Shown piece after piece: positions 44,118 through 52,473 of a stretch of 64,000 nt of DNA. This stretch comes from an uncultured bacterium (lineage in GTDB: Bacteria > Cyanobacteriota > Vampirovibrionia > Gastranaerophilales > Gastranaerophilaceae), in contig CASDRS010000015.1 of the NCBI GenBank assembly GCA_949283255.1, positions 1 through 64,000 of the forward strand. The letters are read 5' to 3'. A program made the translations under genes and the position numbers. The notes under the pieces were generated by a model. It saw only the letters and a program-made list of their open reading frames with translations. It had not been told where the DNA came from and did not search any database. The first letter of the stretch is position 1; every line of letters begins with the position of its first letter.

Positions 44118-44687
44118 ATGAAAAAGTTTGCATTAATATTTTCTGTTTTTTTGTTAGCTGCTCAAATGGTGAGCGCTGAAAGCAGATATTATACTATTCA
44201 GCAGGGGGTTCCTTATTTTTATGGTGGAATCCCGACCGGTAATTTTGTCTCACATTCCAGTTGTGACCCTTTTATGGTAAAGATTGACGGGATAAAATAT
44301 TATATGATGTACAAAGGGGCTTCAAATCCGAGTGTAAAGACTTTGGTTGGCTGTTCTGGGCAAAGTAAATTTGACTTTTTTACTCCATTAAGAGATATGG
44401 AAAGTGATAATAATTATTCGAAACTGACGGCATCCGAGTTGCAAAAGGCTGGTGTCAGACTTGTTGCCACGGATATTCACGACACTCTTTTGTATAACCA
44501 GCCTGATAAAGATTTTAATTTGAGTAAAGTCTCATATATCGATATGGACAGGCTTAGAATTACTCCTGCAGCTGTAGGGTATGGAAATTTCGACTTGTAT
44601 ATTAAAAAAGATAACGGCAATCTAAAAAAAATAATAGGAAAAGTTTATGTATTGCCTACTCGTCGAGCAGAGAGAATGTTTGATTAA
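44118..44687 (+). CDS. Secreted unknown protein
   Basis: 189 residues with a signal peptide (MKKFALIFSVFLLAAQMVSAES). The mature part is polar with two Cys (SHSSCDPF, LVGCSG) and aromatic residues, ending KKIIGKVYVLPTRRAERMFD. No family recognised. GAGG precedes the ATG. It ends 4 bp inside the convergent rlmN gene. Confidence 0.65.
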   Translation: MKKFALIFSVFLLAAQMVSAESRYYTIQQGVPYFYGGIPTGNFVSHSSCDPFMVKIDGIKYYMMYKGASNPSVKTLVGCSGQSKFDFFTPLRDMESDNNYSKLTASELQKAGVRLVATDIHDTLLYNQPDKDFNLSKVSYIDMDRLRITPAAVGYGNFDLYIKKDNGNLKKIIGKVYVLPTRRAERMFD

Positions 44688-45703
44688 TCAACTTTCCCTT
44701 TTAACTGCCCGCAAGCAGCGTCAATATCTGCTCCTCTCTCCAGACGAACTGTGACTTTTTTGCCTGAATGTTCAAGTAAATATTTGAATTGCATAATTGA
44801 TTTGTTATCAGGTCTTTTGTAATCATTCTGTGCTGTCGGATTGTATGGGATTAAATTAATATTGCACTTAATATCGTGAAGATAATGAGCAAGCTCTTTA
44901 GCTGCTTCCACTGTGTCATTAAGTCCTTTAATAAGAAGATATTCTATCGTAATCCTTCTGCCAGTTTGGTTTACGTAATATTTTAAAGCTTTTTTAAGCT
45001 CATCCATATTGTATTTATTTTCAATTTGCATTAATTTACTTCTTATAGCGTGGTTTGGTGCGTGAAGCGATATTGCAAGAGTTGATTGCAAGTTTAAGTC
45101 CGCAAGCTTGTATATCTGAGGAATTATTCCGCTGGTTGATACTGTTAGCCTTCTTGCACCTATTTGAAAATCTTCGTTAAATATTTCCATCGCTTTTAGA
45201 ACTTGGTCAAGATTTAAAAGGGGTTCTCCCTGACCCATAAATACAACGTTTGTAACTTTTAAACCTGTATCTCTTTGGATTGTTAAAACTTGTTCTATTA
45301 TTTCTTTGTAGGTTAAATTTCTGATAAATCCTCTTTTGCCTGTAGCGCAAAACGAGCAGTTAACAGCGCACCCTACTTGTGAACTTACGCAGGCTGTGAG
45401 ATTTGCACGGTTGTCAAATCGCATAAGCACTGTCTCAACGCATTCGCCATCAGGATATTCTAACAGGTATTTTATTGTTCCGTCTGAGCTTACCTGTTTT
45501 ACTTTAATTTTTGTTTCGGATACTGTTGCTATCTGTTTCAATTCTTCTCGGAATTTTACTGACAGGTCTGTCATTTCGTCAATTGAAGATACAGATTTTA
45601 AATATATCCAGTTATGAATTTGGCGTGCTCGAAATTTGGATGCTTTTAGTTCATCCGTAATTTTTTCTATTTCTGATTGCGTTAAGCCTGATAAAATTTC
45701 CAT
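44684..45703 (-). CDS. rlmN: 23S rRNA (adenine2503-C2)-methyltransferase
   Basis: Radical SAM enzyme methylating A2503 of 23S rRNA and A37 of some tRNAs, 339 residues. The 4Fe-4S cluster motif CxxxCxxC is CAVNCSFCATG; MGQGEPLLNLDQV and the late catalytic Cys region (DIDAACGQLKG) match the family. No Shine-Dalgarno: TGC-AATAAT lies 6 nt before the ATG, predicting a leaderless mRNA. Its last bases overlap the convergent secreted-protein gene. Confidence 0.95.
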   Translation of the reverse strand: MEILSGLTQSEIEKITDELKASKFRARQIHNWIYLKSVSSIDEMTDLSVKFREELKQIATVSETKIKVKQVSSDGTIKYLLEYPDGECVETVLMRFDNRANLTACVSSQVGCAVNCSFCATGKRGFIRNLTYKEIIEQVLTIQRDTGLKVTNVVFMGQGEPLLNLDQVLKAMEIFNEDFQIGARRLTVSTSGIIPQIYKLADLNLQSTLAISLHAPNHAIRSKLMQIENKYNMDELKKALKYYVNQTGRRITIEYLLIKGLNDTVEAAKELAHYLHDIKCNINLIPYNPTAQNDYKRPDNKSIMQFKYLLEHSGKKVTVRLERGADIDAACGQLKGKVD

Positions 45704-45709
45704 AATTTA

Positions 45710-45718
45710 ATTATTGCA
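45710..45718 (-). promoter_or_regulatory. Extended -10 promoter of rlmN
   Basis: Minus-strand TGC-AATAAT (45718-45710) followed by 6 nt and the ATG. Confidence 0.45.
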
Positions 45719-45751
45719 TGCTGAAATGGTTTCTACAATAAGAAATTTTTA

Positions 45752-46429
45752 TTAACTTAATTTGTTTATTTTTGCGACGTAAAAATCAATAATTTCTACC
45801 ATAGAATGAAGCATTAGTGCGACTGGCTCGACTTCTTCTTTCCATTGTTTATATCCGCAAGATGAAGGCAGAATACTCAGCGGATTATCAGGGAAATCTC
45901 TGCATATTTGAGGTCTGTTTTCGTAGTCTGAGCATTTCTTATCTTCTGTCAATTTTGGACAGTGGTAGAAATACACATCATACTCTTTGTTCTTTTCAAG
46001 AAGTTCTATATATTCAGGGTAAACTTTGCGGGCTTCTTCTTTACTTTCGTATGGAATAAAGACGCTTAAAAACTGTTGTGCAAAATTGTCTCCGTTATCG
46101 GCTTTTTGTCTTAATTCTTCGGGTGAAAATTCGCTGCAAGCGAGATTACAGCAAGTCGCACATCCTACACAATGAAAATTCTTGCGGTAAGCTAATATTT
46201 CATTGAGTTTGCGGTATATTTCTTTTGAAATATCACCCGTTAGAAGTTTAACGGTTTCTTGCTGCCATTTTGCGCCAAGAGAATCTTTTTCGTATTTATC
46301 AAAAATTTCTCCGTTAAAATCTTTAGGTTTTATTTCATCAACCTTCGATTTTATTTCTTCCGCTGATTTTAAGAAAATCTCTCTATATTCTTTTCGTAAA
46401 GTTTTTATTGTATGATCCAAATCTACCAT
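45752..46429 (-). CDS. YkgJ-family cysteine-cluster protein (225 residues)
   Basis: Cytoplasmic protein of the CxxCxxCC family (YkgJ). The cluster is CVGCATCCNLACSEF; a second part FYHCPKLTEDKKCSDYENRPQICRDFP carries the conserved later cysteines. The cluster probably binds Fe-S or zinc. Function unknown; the family is linked to metal-cluster or ribosome-associated oxygenase chemistry by weak evidence. An extended -10 box lies 7 nt before the ATG, with no Shine-Dalgarno. A paralogue is at 50712-51296. Confidence 0.82.
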   Translation of the reverse strand: MVDLDHTIKTLRKEYREIFLKSAEEIKSKVDEIKPKDFNGEIFDKYEKDSLGAKWQQETVKLLTGDISKEIYRKLNEILAYRKNFHCVGCATCCNLACSEFSPEELRQKADNGDNFAQQFLSVFIPYESKEEARKVYPEYIELLEKNKEYDVYFYHCPKLTEDKKCSDYENRPQICRDFPDNPLSILPSSCGYKQWKEEVEPVALMLHSMVEIIDFYVAKINKLS

Positions 46430-46436
46430 AATAAGT

Positions 46437-46445
46437 ATTTTAGCA
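46437..46445 (-). promoter_or_regulatory. Extended -10 promoter of the first YkgJ gene
   Basis: Minus-strand TGC-TAAAAT (46445-46437), 7 nt from the ATG. It abuts the terminator of the upstream activase gene. Confidence 0.5.
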
Positions 46446-46446
46446 T

Positions 46447-46476
46447 AAAAAAAGCGGAATAAATATTCCGCTTTTT
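46447..46476 (-). terminator. Terminator of the activase gene
   Basis: GCGGAATA and its inverse around a 2-nt centre, with A-run on the left and T-run on the right: bidirectional in form. Confidence 0.85.
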
Positions 46477-46485
46477 AAACTTGAT

Positions 46486-47490
46486 TTATGAAATATCCCA
46501 TCTTCCGCAGGTTCCGCCCCATCTGGCGATAATATTACCTTTGATATCTTTGATTTTATCATAATGAGGAACTTCACCTTCTCCTTCAAGGATAGTGATT
46601 ACTTCACAATTGTTAGAGCATCCGTTACAATCACAAGTGATTGAGTGGAAATGCATATCGCCGACTTCCCAACCTTTGAATTTTGTATTGGCTTCTGTGT
46701 ATTGATGATTTTCCATAGCCAACAATGCTGCTCCGATAGCTCCCATTGTTTGGTGGTTTTCTGGAACTACAACTTTTTGGCCCAAAGCTTCTTCAAAAGC
46801 TTTTACCATACCTGAATTCGTTGCAACTCCGCCTTGGAAAGTAATTATTGGTAACAATTCCTTACCAAGTGCAAGGTTGCTCAGATAATTTCTTACAAGA
46901 GCCTGACAAAGTCCGTATAGCAAGTCTTCAACAGGATAGCCCAGTTGTTGTTTATGGATAAGGTCGCTTTCTGCAAAAACTCCGCAACGACCTGCAATTC
47001 TTGCAGGGTTTGTTGATTTTAGTGCCGTTTCCCCAAAAATTTCAATAGGAACATTCAGACGATTTGCCTGCTGGTCTAAGAAACTTCCTGTTCCGGCTGC
47101 GCAAACTGTGTTCATTGCAAAGTCTGTTACAATACCATCTCTTAAAATAATAATCTTACTGTCTTGTCCGCCTATTTCAAGTATTGTTTGAACTCCAGGA
47201 ACATTTGTACTTGCCGCTACTGCGTGTGCCGTAATCTCGTTTTTTATAATATCGGCTCCAACTAAAGCTCCTGCCAAATTTCTGCCTGAACCTGTTGTTC
47301 CGACACCCATTACTGTATAATCTGTAAGCTTTTTCTTATATAATTCTTTTAAGCCCTGTTGTACTGCAAGAACCGGCTTTCCTGAAGTTCTAAGCATGTA
47401 ACTGTCAACATACTTCCCATTTTCATCAACCAGTGCAAGTTTTGTCGTTACAGATCCGACATCAATCCCTAAATATACTGTTAAACTCAT
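46486..47490 (-). CDS. Acyl-CoA dehydratase activase-like ATPase (BadF/HgdC family)
   Basis: ASKHA-fold ATPase of 334 residues that in known systems injects an electron into a 2-hydroxyacyl-CoA dehydratase or benzoyl-CoA reductase. The phosphate loop is YLGIDVGSVTTKLALVDENG. The Fe-S ligand cysteines are in NTVCAAGTGSFLDQQA and GRCGVFAESDLIH. The C-terminus adds a cysteine-rich piece (CDCNGCSNNC) and WGGTCGRWDIS, beyond the minimal activase. No dehydratase subunits are adjacent, so its partner is unknown. GAGG precedes the ATG; single-gene transcript with its own terminator. Confidence 0.85.
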   Translation of the reverse strand: MSLTVYLGIDVGSVTTKLALVDENGKYVDSYMLRTSGKPVLAVQQGLKELYKKKLTDYTVMGVGTTGSGRNLAGALVGADIIKNEITAHAVAASTNVPGVQTILEIGGQDSKIIILRDGIVTDFAMNTVCAAGTGSFLDQQANRLNVPIEIFGETALKSTNPARIAGRCGVFAESDLIHKQQLGYPVEDLLYGLCQALVRNYLSNLALGKELLPIITFQGGVATNSGMVKAFEEALGQKVVVPENHQTMGAIGAALLAMENHQYTEANTKFKGWEVGDMHFHSITCDCNGCSNNCEVITILEGEGEVPHYDKIKDIKGNIIARWGGTCGRWDIS

Positions 47491-47624
47491 TTATTATCCT
47501 CTATAATTTCTTATTTTTATGCTGTTATCATATCACAAAAATAAAATTATTTAATCGGGTAGTTACAAAAATATATTTATTGTGCTAATATATTTTTGTA
47601 GAATGAAGAGGTAGGCTTTTTATT

Positions 47625-48164
47625 ATGAAAAAAATGAGTGTTGTTAAATCAATTTTAATATTAACTGTAATGTTTGGATTGGGCGGTTTGTCTATTGCTC
47701 AAAATATTACTATAGACCCATATAAAACTATATCCGCTGTTGATGCGGCATTAGTGCCAAAGACAACGGCTTCAATTGCTGCTAATAACGGTAAGGTTTA
47801 TGAATATGTTTTACCTTTGGCGATTGTTGCTAACCCTAAAAAATATTTGGGTAAGAATGTGAAATTTAAAGCAAAATTTGATAAATTCGCAACGCTCGGT
47901 TTGGATTATAAACCTGCTTTCAGAAGCTCTGAAAAATACATTTCTTTCCTTATCCAAAGAGATGATGTGAAAGATCACGATATTCCTCTTTCAGAGTTGA
48001 AAATATTCTTAAACAGAACAGAAGCTGAAAAACATATAGATTTGAATTCAGGTGACGAAATTGAGGTTTGCGGACGAGTTTTCTCTACTGCTCTCGGTGA
48101 TGCGTGGATGGATGTAGATAAATTTACTGTTCTAAAATCTACACCAAAACCTGAAAATAAATAG
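47625..48164 (+). CDS. Secreted or anchored unknown protein, OB-like
   Basis: 179 residues. N-terminal hydrophobic signal or anchor (VVKSILILTVMFGLGGLSIA). The body reads EYVLPLAIVANPKKYLGKNVKFKAKFDKFATLGLDY and ends with DEIEVCGRVFSTALGDAWMDVDKFTV, typical of short OB-fold domains that regulate membrane or cofactor enzymes; this is a weak structural guess. A TGC-TAATAT element lies upstream (about 47584). The GH57 gene starts 21 nt after its stop, so both share a transcript. Confidence 0.65.
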   Translation: MKKMSVVKSILILTVMFGLGGLSIAQNITIDPYKTISAVDAALVPKTTASIAANNGKVYEYVLPLAIVANPKKYLGKNVKFKAKFDKFATLGLDYKPAFRSSEKYISFLIQRDDVKDHDIPLSELKIFLNRTEAEKHIDLNSGDEIEVCGRVFSTALGDAWMDVDKFTVLKSTPKPENK

Positions 48165-48185
48165 TTATTGAGATGGAGTTGAGAA

Positions 48186-50708
48186 ATGGCTGAAACGGAA
48201 AATAAAAAAAATACAAAAGAAGTTTTTCTGACGGTTCACGGTCACTTTTACCAGCCGCCACGTGAAAATCCTTGGCTTGAAGCAATTGAACTTCAAGACA
48301 GTGCAAAACCGTTTCACGATTGGAATGAAAGAATTAACAAAGAATGTTATAATCCGAACTCTGTTTCAAAGGTCGTTGACAGCCGTAATAGAATTTTAGA
48401 TGTTGTTGATAATTACCAGTATATGAGCTTTAACTTCGGTCCTACACTGTTGTCTTGGATGGAAAAATTTGCTCCTCATACTTACGAAAGGATTATCAAA
48501 GCTGATATAGACAGCCGTGCTGATCATAGCGGGCATGGTAATGCTATTGCTCAGGTTTATAACCATATGATTATGCCTCTTGCAAATACTCATGATAAAG
48601 AAACTCAGGTAAAATGGGGTGTTACCGATTTTGAGACAAGATTTGGCAGAAAACCTGAAGGAATTTGGCTTGCTGAAACTGCAGTGGATGATGATACGCT
48701 TAGAATTTGTGTAGAAAATGGAATAAAGTTTACAATACTTTCTCCTTATCAGGCTTTAAAATGCCGTAAGGAAGGTTCAAACAATTGGCAGGATGTAAGC
48801 TGGGGTAATATTGATCCTGCAAGATCATATAGGTATTATATTAAATCAGCTCCAGGAAAATTTATTGATTTGTTCTTTTATGATGGGGCAATTTCTCAGT
48901 CGGTGGCTTTTGATGAGCTTTTGAAAGACGGAAATAAATTTATAAAAAGATTAAAAGAGGGTATTTCCGATTTAAGAGATTATCCTCAGTTGGTTCATAT
49001 CGCAACGGATGGCGAAAGTTACGGGCACCATACTAAATTTGGTGATATGGCGCTTGCGTATGTTTTGAAGTTTAAGGCTGAAGCCGAAGGGTTTAAGATT
49101 ACTAATTATGCCGAGTATCTTGAAAAATACAGAAGTGATTATGAAGTTGATATAAAACAGGCATCTTCTTGGAGTTGTTTCCACGGTGTAGGTCGTTGGA
49201 AAGAGGATTGCGGTTGTTCAACCGGCGGACATCCGGGGTGGAATCAGAAATGGAGAAAACCGCTTAGAGATGCTCTTGATTATTTGCGTGACGAGCTTAT
49301 CAAGGTGTTTGAAAAAGAAGGTGTAAAATATTTCGAAGATGTATGGAAAGTTAGAAATAATTACATTAATGTAATATTAGACAGAAGCAGAATTAATGTC
49401 GAAAAATTCCAGAAAGAAAATTTTTATCCTAATTTGTCTGAAGAAGATAAAGTTAGAGCTATGGAATTGTTGGAAATTCAGCGTCAGGCTATGCTTATGT
49501 ATACAAGTTGCGGATGGTTCTTCTCTGAAATATCCGGTATAGAAACCGTTCAGATTATGAAGTATGCGGCTCGAGCTATGCAATTGGCTGCTAAATTTAC
49601 TAAGAAAAATATAGAGTCTAAATTTTTGGAAATTCTATCAGAAGCAAAGAGTAATATTCCTGAATTTGGAAATGGACGTGATATATACGAAAAATTTGTA
49701 AGACCTTCAGTTGTAGGTTTGAAGCAAATTGCAAGTTTGTGGGCTATATCGTCTTTGTATCAGGATTTTGAAGACGAAGAAAATGTTTATTGCTATATAG
49801 TAAAAAGAGAAGATTATCAGCGAGTTCAAAAGGGTAATTCGTCTTTGATAATAGGTCATATAGAAGTCCAATCAAGAATTACTCTCCAAAGATCTAAGCT
49901 TGTATTTGCTCTGATGCAGTATTCCGGTGGAGACTTCCATTGTGCAATCAAAGAGTATTCTGACGAGGATGAATATACTAAATTAAAACAATCTTTAAGT
50001 AAAATATTTATGTTAAATCCTTTAACAGAAATTATCAGGGCTTTGGATGAGAATTTTGGTACTGAATATTTTACTTTGAAAGACATATTTATCGAAGAAA
50101 GAAGAAAAATTCTTCAAATTCTTCTTAAAGGTAAGATGGAAAAATTTGCTCAGAATTATCAGGATATGTATGAAGAAGGCAAGGGCTCGATATATCACAT
50201 GCAAAATCTTGGCTTGGCAGTTCCTGAAGAATTTAAGATTGCAGCAAGGTATGCTCTGAGCAAGAAGTTTAATGATTTGATAATTGGTTCAGGCGGTTTT
50301 GTTGATGCTTCTGTAGTTCAGGAAATTGTCGGAATTAACTTTGAAGCTCGTACTATCGGTATCAAGTTAGATAAATCTCAGGCAAATAAGATTTTTGCGA
50401 AGAAAATTGAACAAAATATTTCCCGTTTGGCATATAGTCTTGAAGTTCAGCAGGCAGATGTTCTGTTAGAATTATTTGATTATGTTGAAAAATTGGAACT
50501 TGAAATTGATATTTCGGAAGCTCAAAATACTTACTATACAAGAATTTATCACCGTATCGGAGAAATTATTGAGTTGAGTCAAAAATCAAAACGTTCCAGT
50601 GAAAAACGTTTTGCTCAAATGCTTTTGGATATTGGTGATAAGCTTAATATCAATACAGATTTTTATCGTAATATGTTTGATAAAGCAGAATCGCAATCAA
50701 AAGCTTAA
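48186..50708 (+). CDS. GH57-type glycoside hydrolase with DUF3536 domain
   Basis: 840-residue enzyme of the GH57 (alpha-amylase-like/alpha-glucan) clan. The catalytic barrel starts FLTVHGHFYQPPRENPWLEA. The nucleophile Glu lies in GIWLAETAVDDD and the acid/base region in HIATDGESYGHH, both conserved. The C-terminal half is the long helical domain seen in the DUF3536-fused GH57 proteins, with a Cys-rich turn (WKEDCGCSTGG). No signal peptide, so it acts on cytoplasmic glucan or oligosaccharide. It converges on the second YkgJ gene with 3 nt between stops. Confidence 0.9.
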   Translation: MAETENKKNTKEVFLTVHGHFYQPPRENPWLEAIELQDSAKPFHDWNERINKECYNPNSVSKVVDSRNRILDVVDNYQYMSFNFGPTLLSWMEKFAPHTYERIIKADIDSRADHSGHGNAIAQVYNHMIMPLANTHDKETQVKWGVTDFETRFGRKPEGIWLAETAVDDDTLRICVENGIKFTILSPYQALKCRKEGSNNWQDVSWGNIDPARSYRYYIKSAPGKFIDLFFYDGAISQSVAFDELLKDGNKFIKRLKEGISDLRDYPQLVHIATDGESYGHHTKFGDMALAYVLKFKAEAEGFKITNYAEYLEKYRSDYEVDIKQASSWSCFHGVGRWKEDCGCSTGGHPGWNQKWRKPLRDALDYLRDELIKVFEKEGVKYFEDVWKVRNNYINVILDRSRINVEKFQKENFYPNLSEEDKVRAMELLEIQRQAMLMYTSCGWFFSEISGIETVQIMKYAARAMQLAAKFTKKNIESKFLEILSEAKSNIPEFGNGRDIYEKFVRPSVVGLKQIASLWAISSLYQDFEDEENVYCYIVKREDYQRVQKGNSSLIIGHIEVQSRITLQRSKLVFALMQYSGGDFHCAIKEYSDEDEYTKLKQSLSKIFMLNPLTEIIRALDENFGTEYFTLKDIFIEERRKILQILLKGKMEKFAQNYQDMYEEGKGSIYHMQNLGLAVPEEFKIAARYALSKKFNDLIIGSGGFVDASVVQEIVGINFEARTIGIKLDKSQANKIFAKKIEQNISRLAYSLEVQQADVLLELFDYVEKLELEIDISEAQNTYYTRIYHRIGEIIELSQKSKRSSEKRFAQMLLDIGDKLNINTDFYRNMFDKAESQSKA

Positions 50709-50711
50709 TTA

Positions 50712-51296
50712 TTACCAATTTTCAGAGCCGTAAGCTTTGAAGATATCAATGGTATGCTGAATTTTCTTTTCAACAGATTCGATTTTTGCAAGTATTTGCG
50801 GATCTTTGGTTTTCTTTTTTAAAAGTTGAAGTTCCAGAAATTCTTCTTTTGCTCTTCTGACTTTGTGCTTATCTTCTTCTCTTTGAAGGAATAACCAGCC
50901 TTCAAAACCACATCCAGGAGGCGTTACAACCCATCCGCTTGATGGGCAGTGAATACATAAAGTCGGGCGTTCTTCATATATTGAGCACTTATTATTGTCA
51001 AGCAGGTATTTACATTTGTAGAAAGTTATACTGTTTTCGTCATAATTGTTGTCACTTTTTAAATGTTCAATAATGTTATCAACAATTCCTGCATCTACTG
51101 CTCTTGCAGCTTCAATTGACGGGTATGGTTCAAAAATTTTTATAAAATCTTTTGCAAATTCATTTCCTTCTCTGGCAAGCTTTTTTATCTCGTCGTAAGT
51201 GTATTTTGTGTTTGTTACAACTCGACAACATTTACCACACATTTTGCAGAGACTTTGAGGACGTTTTTTTAAATAATTTTCTTCGTAACTACCCAT
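50712..51296 (-). CDS. YkgJ-family cysteine-cluster protein (194 residues)
   Basis: Paralogue of the protein at 45752-46429. The N-terminal cluster is CKMCGKCCRVV, and the second is FYKCKYLLDNNKCSIYEERPTLCIHCP followed by PPGCGFEGW. The C-terminal third is a charged helix. A TATAAT lies 7 nt before the ATG, with AGGAG between, so a Shine-Dalgarno and a leaderless start compete in the same bases. Confidence 0.82.
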   Translation of the reverse strand: MGSYEENYLKKRPQSLCKMCGKCCRVVTNTKYTYDEIKKLAREGNEFAKDFIKIFEPYPSIEAARAVDAGIVDNIIEHLKSDNNYDENSITFYKCKYLLDNNKCSIYEERPTLCIHCPSSGWVVTPPGCGFEGWLFLQREEDKHKVRRAKEEFLELQLLKKKTKDPQILAKIESVEKKIQHTIDIFKAYGSENW

Positions 51297-51303
51297 GACT
51301 CCT

Positions 51304-51309
51304 ATTATA
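51304..51309 (-). promoter_or_regulatory. -10 box overlapping the Shine-Dalgarno of the second YkgJ gene
   Basis: Minus-strand TATAAT (51309-51304) then AGGAGTC and the ATG. No TGN extension here. Confidence 0.45.
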
Positions 51310-51427
51310 GACTTGTTTCCTTATTTTAACAAAAAATGTTAATATTTCTTAAAATTTTAGAATTTAGCGCAATTTATTTAATATTTAAAACTTTAATATA
51401 TTAGGTAGTTAAAAGGTTTGTATTATT

Positions 51428-52462
51428 ATGCAGAATTCAATAACTCAAGGACAGATACCAAAACCTGCAGCAGTTCAAGCTCCAGGGGTTAGTCAGGTTC
51501 AGCCGCAAGCATATCAGCAATCACAGCCTTATGTAACAGCACCGCCGCTTAATGCTCCGGCTCCGTCACTTGGGGCACAAAATCCGAATTATGCAGGTGT
51601 AAATATTCAAATATTTAACCCTATGGTAGGAACTCCTGACGGTTATGTATATCCAACTCAAACCGCTTCGGCATACTCATCGGGAACTCAGGGCGGATGT
51701 TATCCTGCAAATTATTATACAACCGGAAATTATCCTCAAGGAACTTTTGTTCCACAAAATCCTTACGGGCAACCAAATCAAATGAATAATGCTCCACAAG
51801 GCGGTCAGTATGATCAAAACGGAGTATATTATCCTGCAACCCCATTACCTTCAGAGCAAGCCGCCAACGGTCAAAAACCTGCTGAAGGAAGTTTCGTCAA
51901 GGATGGAGTAAACCCTCAAGCTCAAGATGCAAATAAAGGACCACAAGCAGGTGTTGTAGACGGAAAAGGTGAAAACCAGAATGCTCCTCAATCCGGTGAT
52001 AATGCGCAAAAATCAGATGCAAAAGGCAGTGAAGACTCTAAGAAAACAGAAAAACGAAAAGTTGTAGAGTTAACAGATGATTATATAAAAACTCTTGAAA
52101 ATTACTTGAACAGTCAAGATACTGAAGTTCGTTTGATGGGTGCAAAAGAAGTAGTTAACAGATTAACTGAAGACTCATCGAGAAAGGATGATCCGGCTCT
52201 TACAGCTCTTGTAAATAAAATGTTGCAGGATCCGTCCCAGACAATTAGAGCAATAGCTTTGAGCTTGATTGATTCCAGAACGGTTTTAGGTAATGATTAT
52301 ACTGTAAATGTATTGAAGAAGATGCAAACTTCAAAAGAAGGTTACGGACAAGATTCAGTACAGGCAACAAGTGCCCTGTTAAAAATGGCAGGCAAAACTG
52401 TAGAAAAAGAAGTGGAAGTAACAGATAAACCAAAACAAGATAAGAAACAAGATACAAAATAG
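51428..52462 (+). CDS. Pro/Gln-rich protein with HEAT-like C-terminus
   Basis: 344 residues, unrecognised. Residues 1-190 are low complexity, rich in Pro, Gln, Asn, Tyr and Ala (PQAYQQSQPYVTAPPL...), without a signal peptide. Residues 215-310 are helical with pairs resembling HEAT/Armadillo repeats (YLNSQDTEVRLMGAKEVVNRL; MLQDPSQTIRAIALSLID). The tail is Lys/Gln/Asp-rich. AAAGG lies upstream of ATG. The membrane-protein gene follows after 11 nt. Possibly an assembly scaffold. Confidence 0.7.
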   Translation: MQNSITQGQIPKPAAVQAPGVSQVQPQAYQQSQPYVTAPPLNAPAPSLGAQNPNYAGVNIQIFNPMVGTPDGYVYPTQTASAYSSGTQGGCYPANYYTTGNYPQGTFVPQNPYGQPNQMNNAPQGGQYDQNGVYYPATPLPSEQAANGQKPAEGSFVKDGVNPQAQDANKGPQAGVVDGKGENQNAPQSGDNAQKSDAKGSEDSKKTEKRKVVELTDDYIKTLENYLNSQDTEVRLMGAKEVVNRLTEDSSRKDDPALTALVNKMLQDPSQTIRAIALSLIDSRTVLGNDYTVNVLKKMQTSKEGYGQDSVQATSALLKMAGKTVEKEVEVTDKPKQDKKQDTK

Positions 52463-52473
52463 GGTGTGTTATT

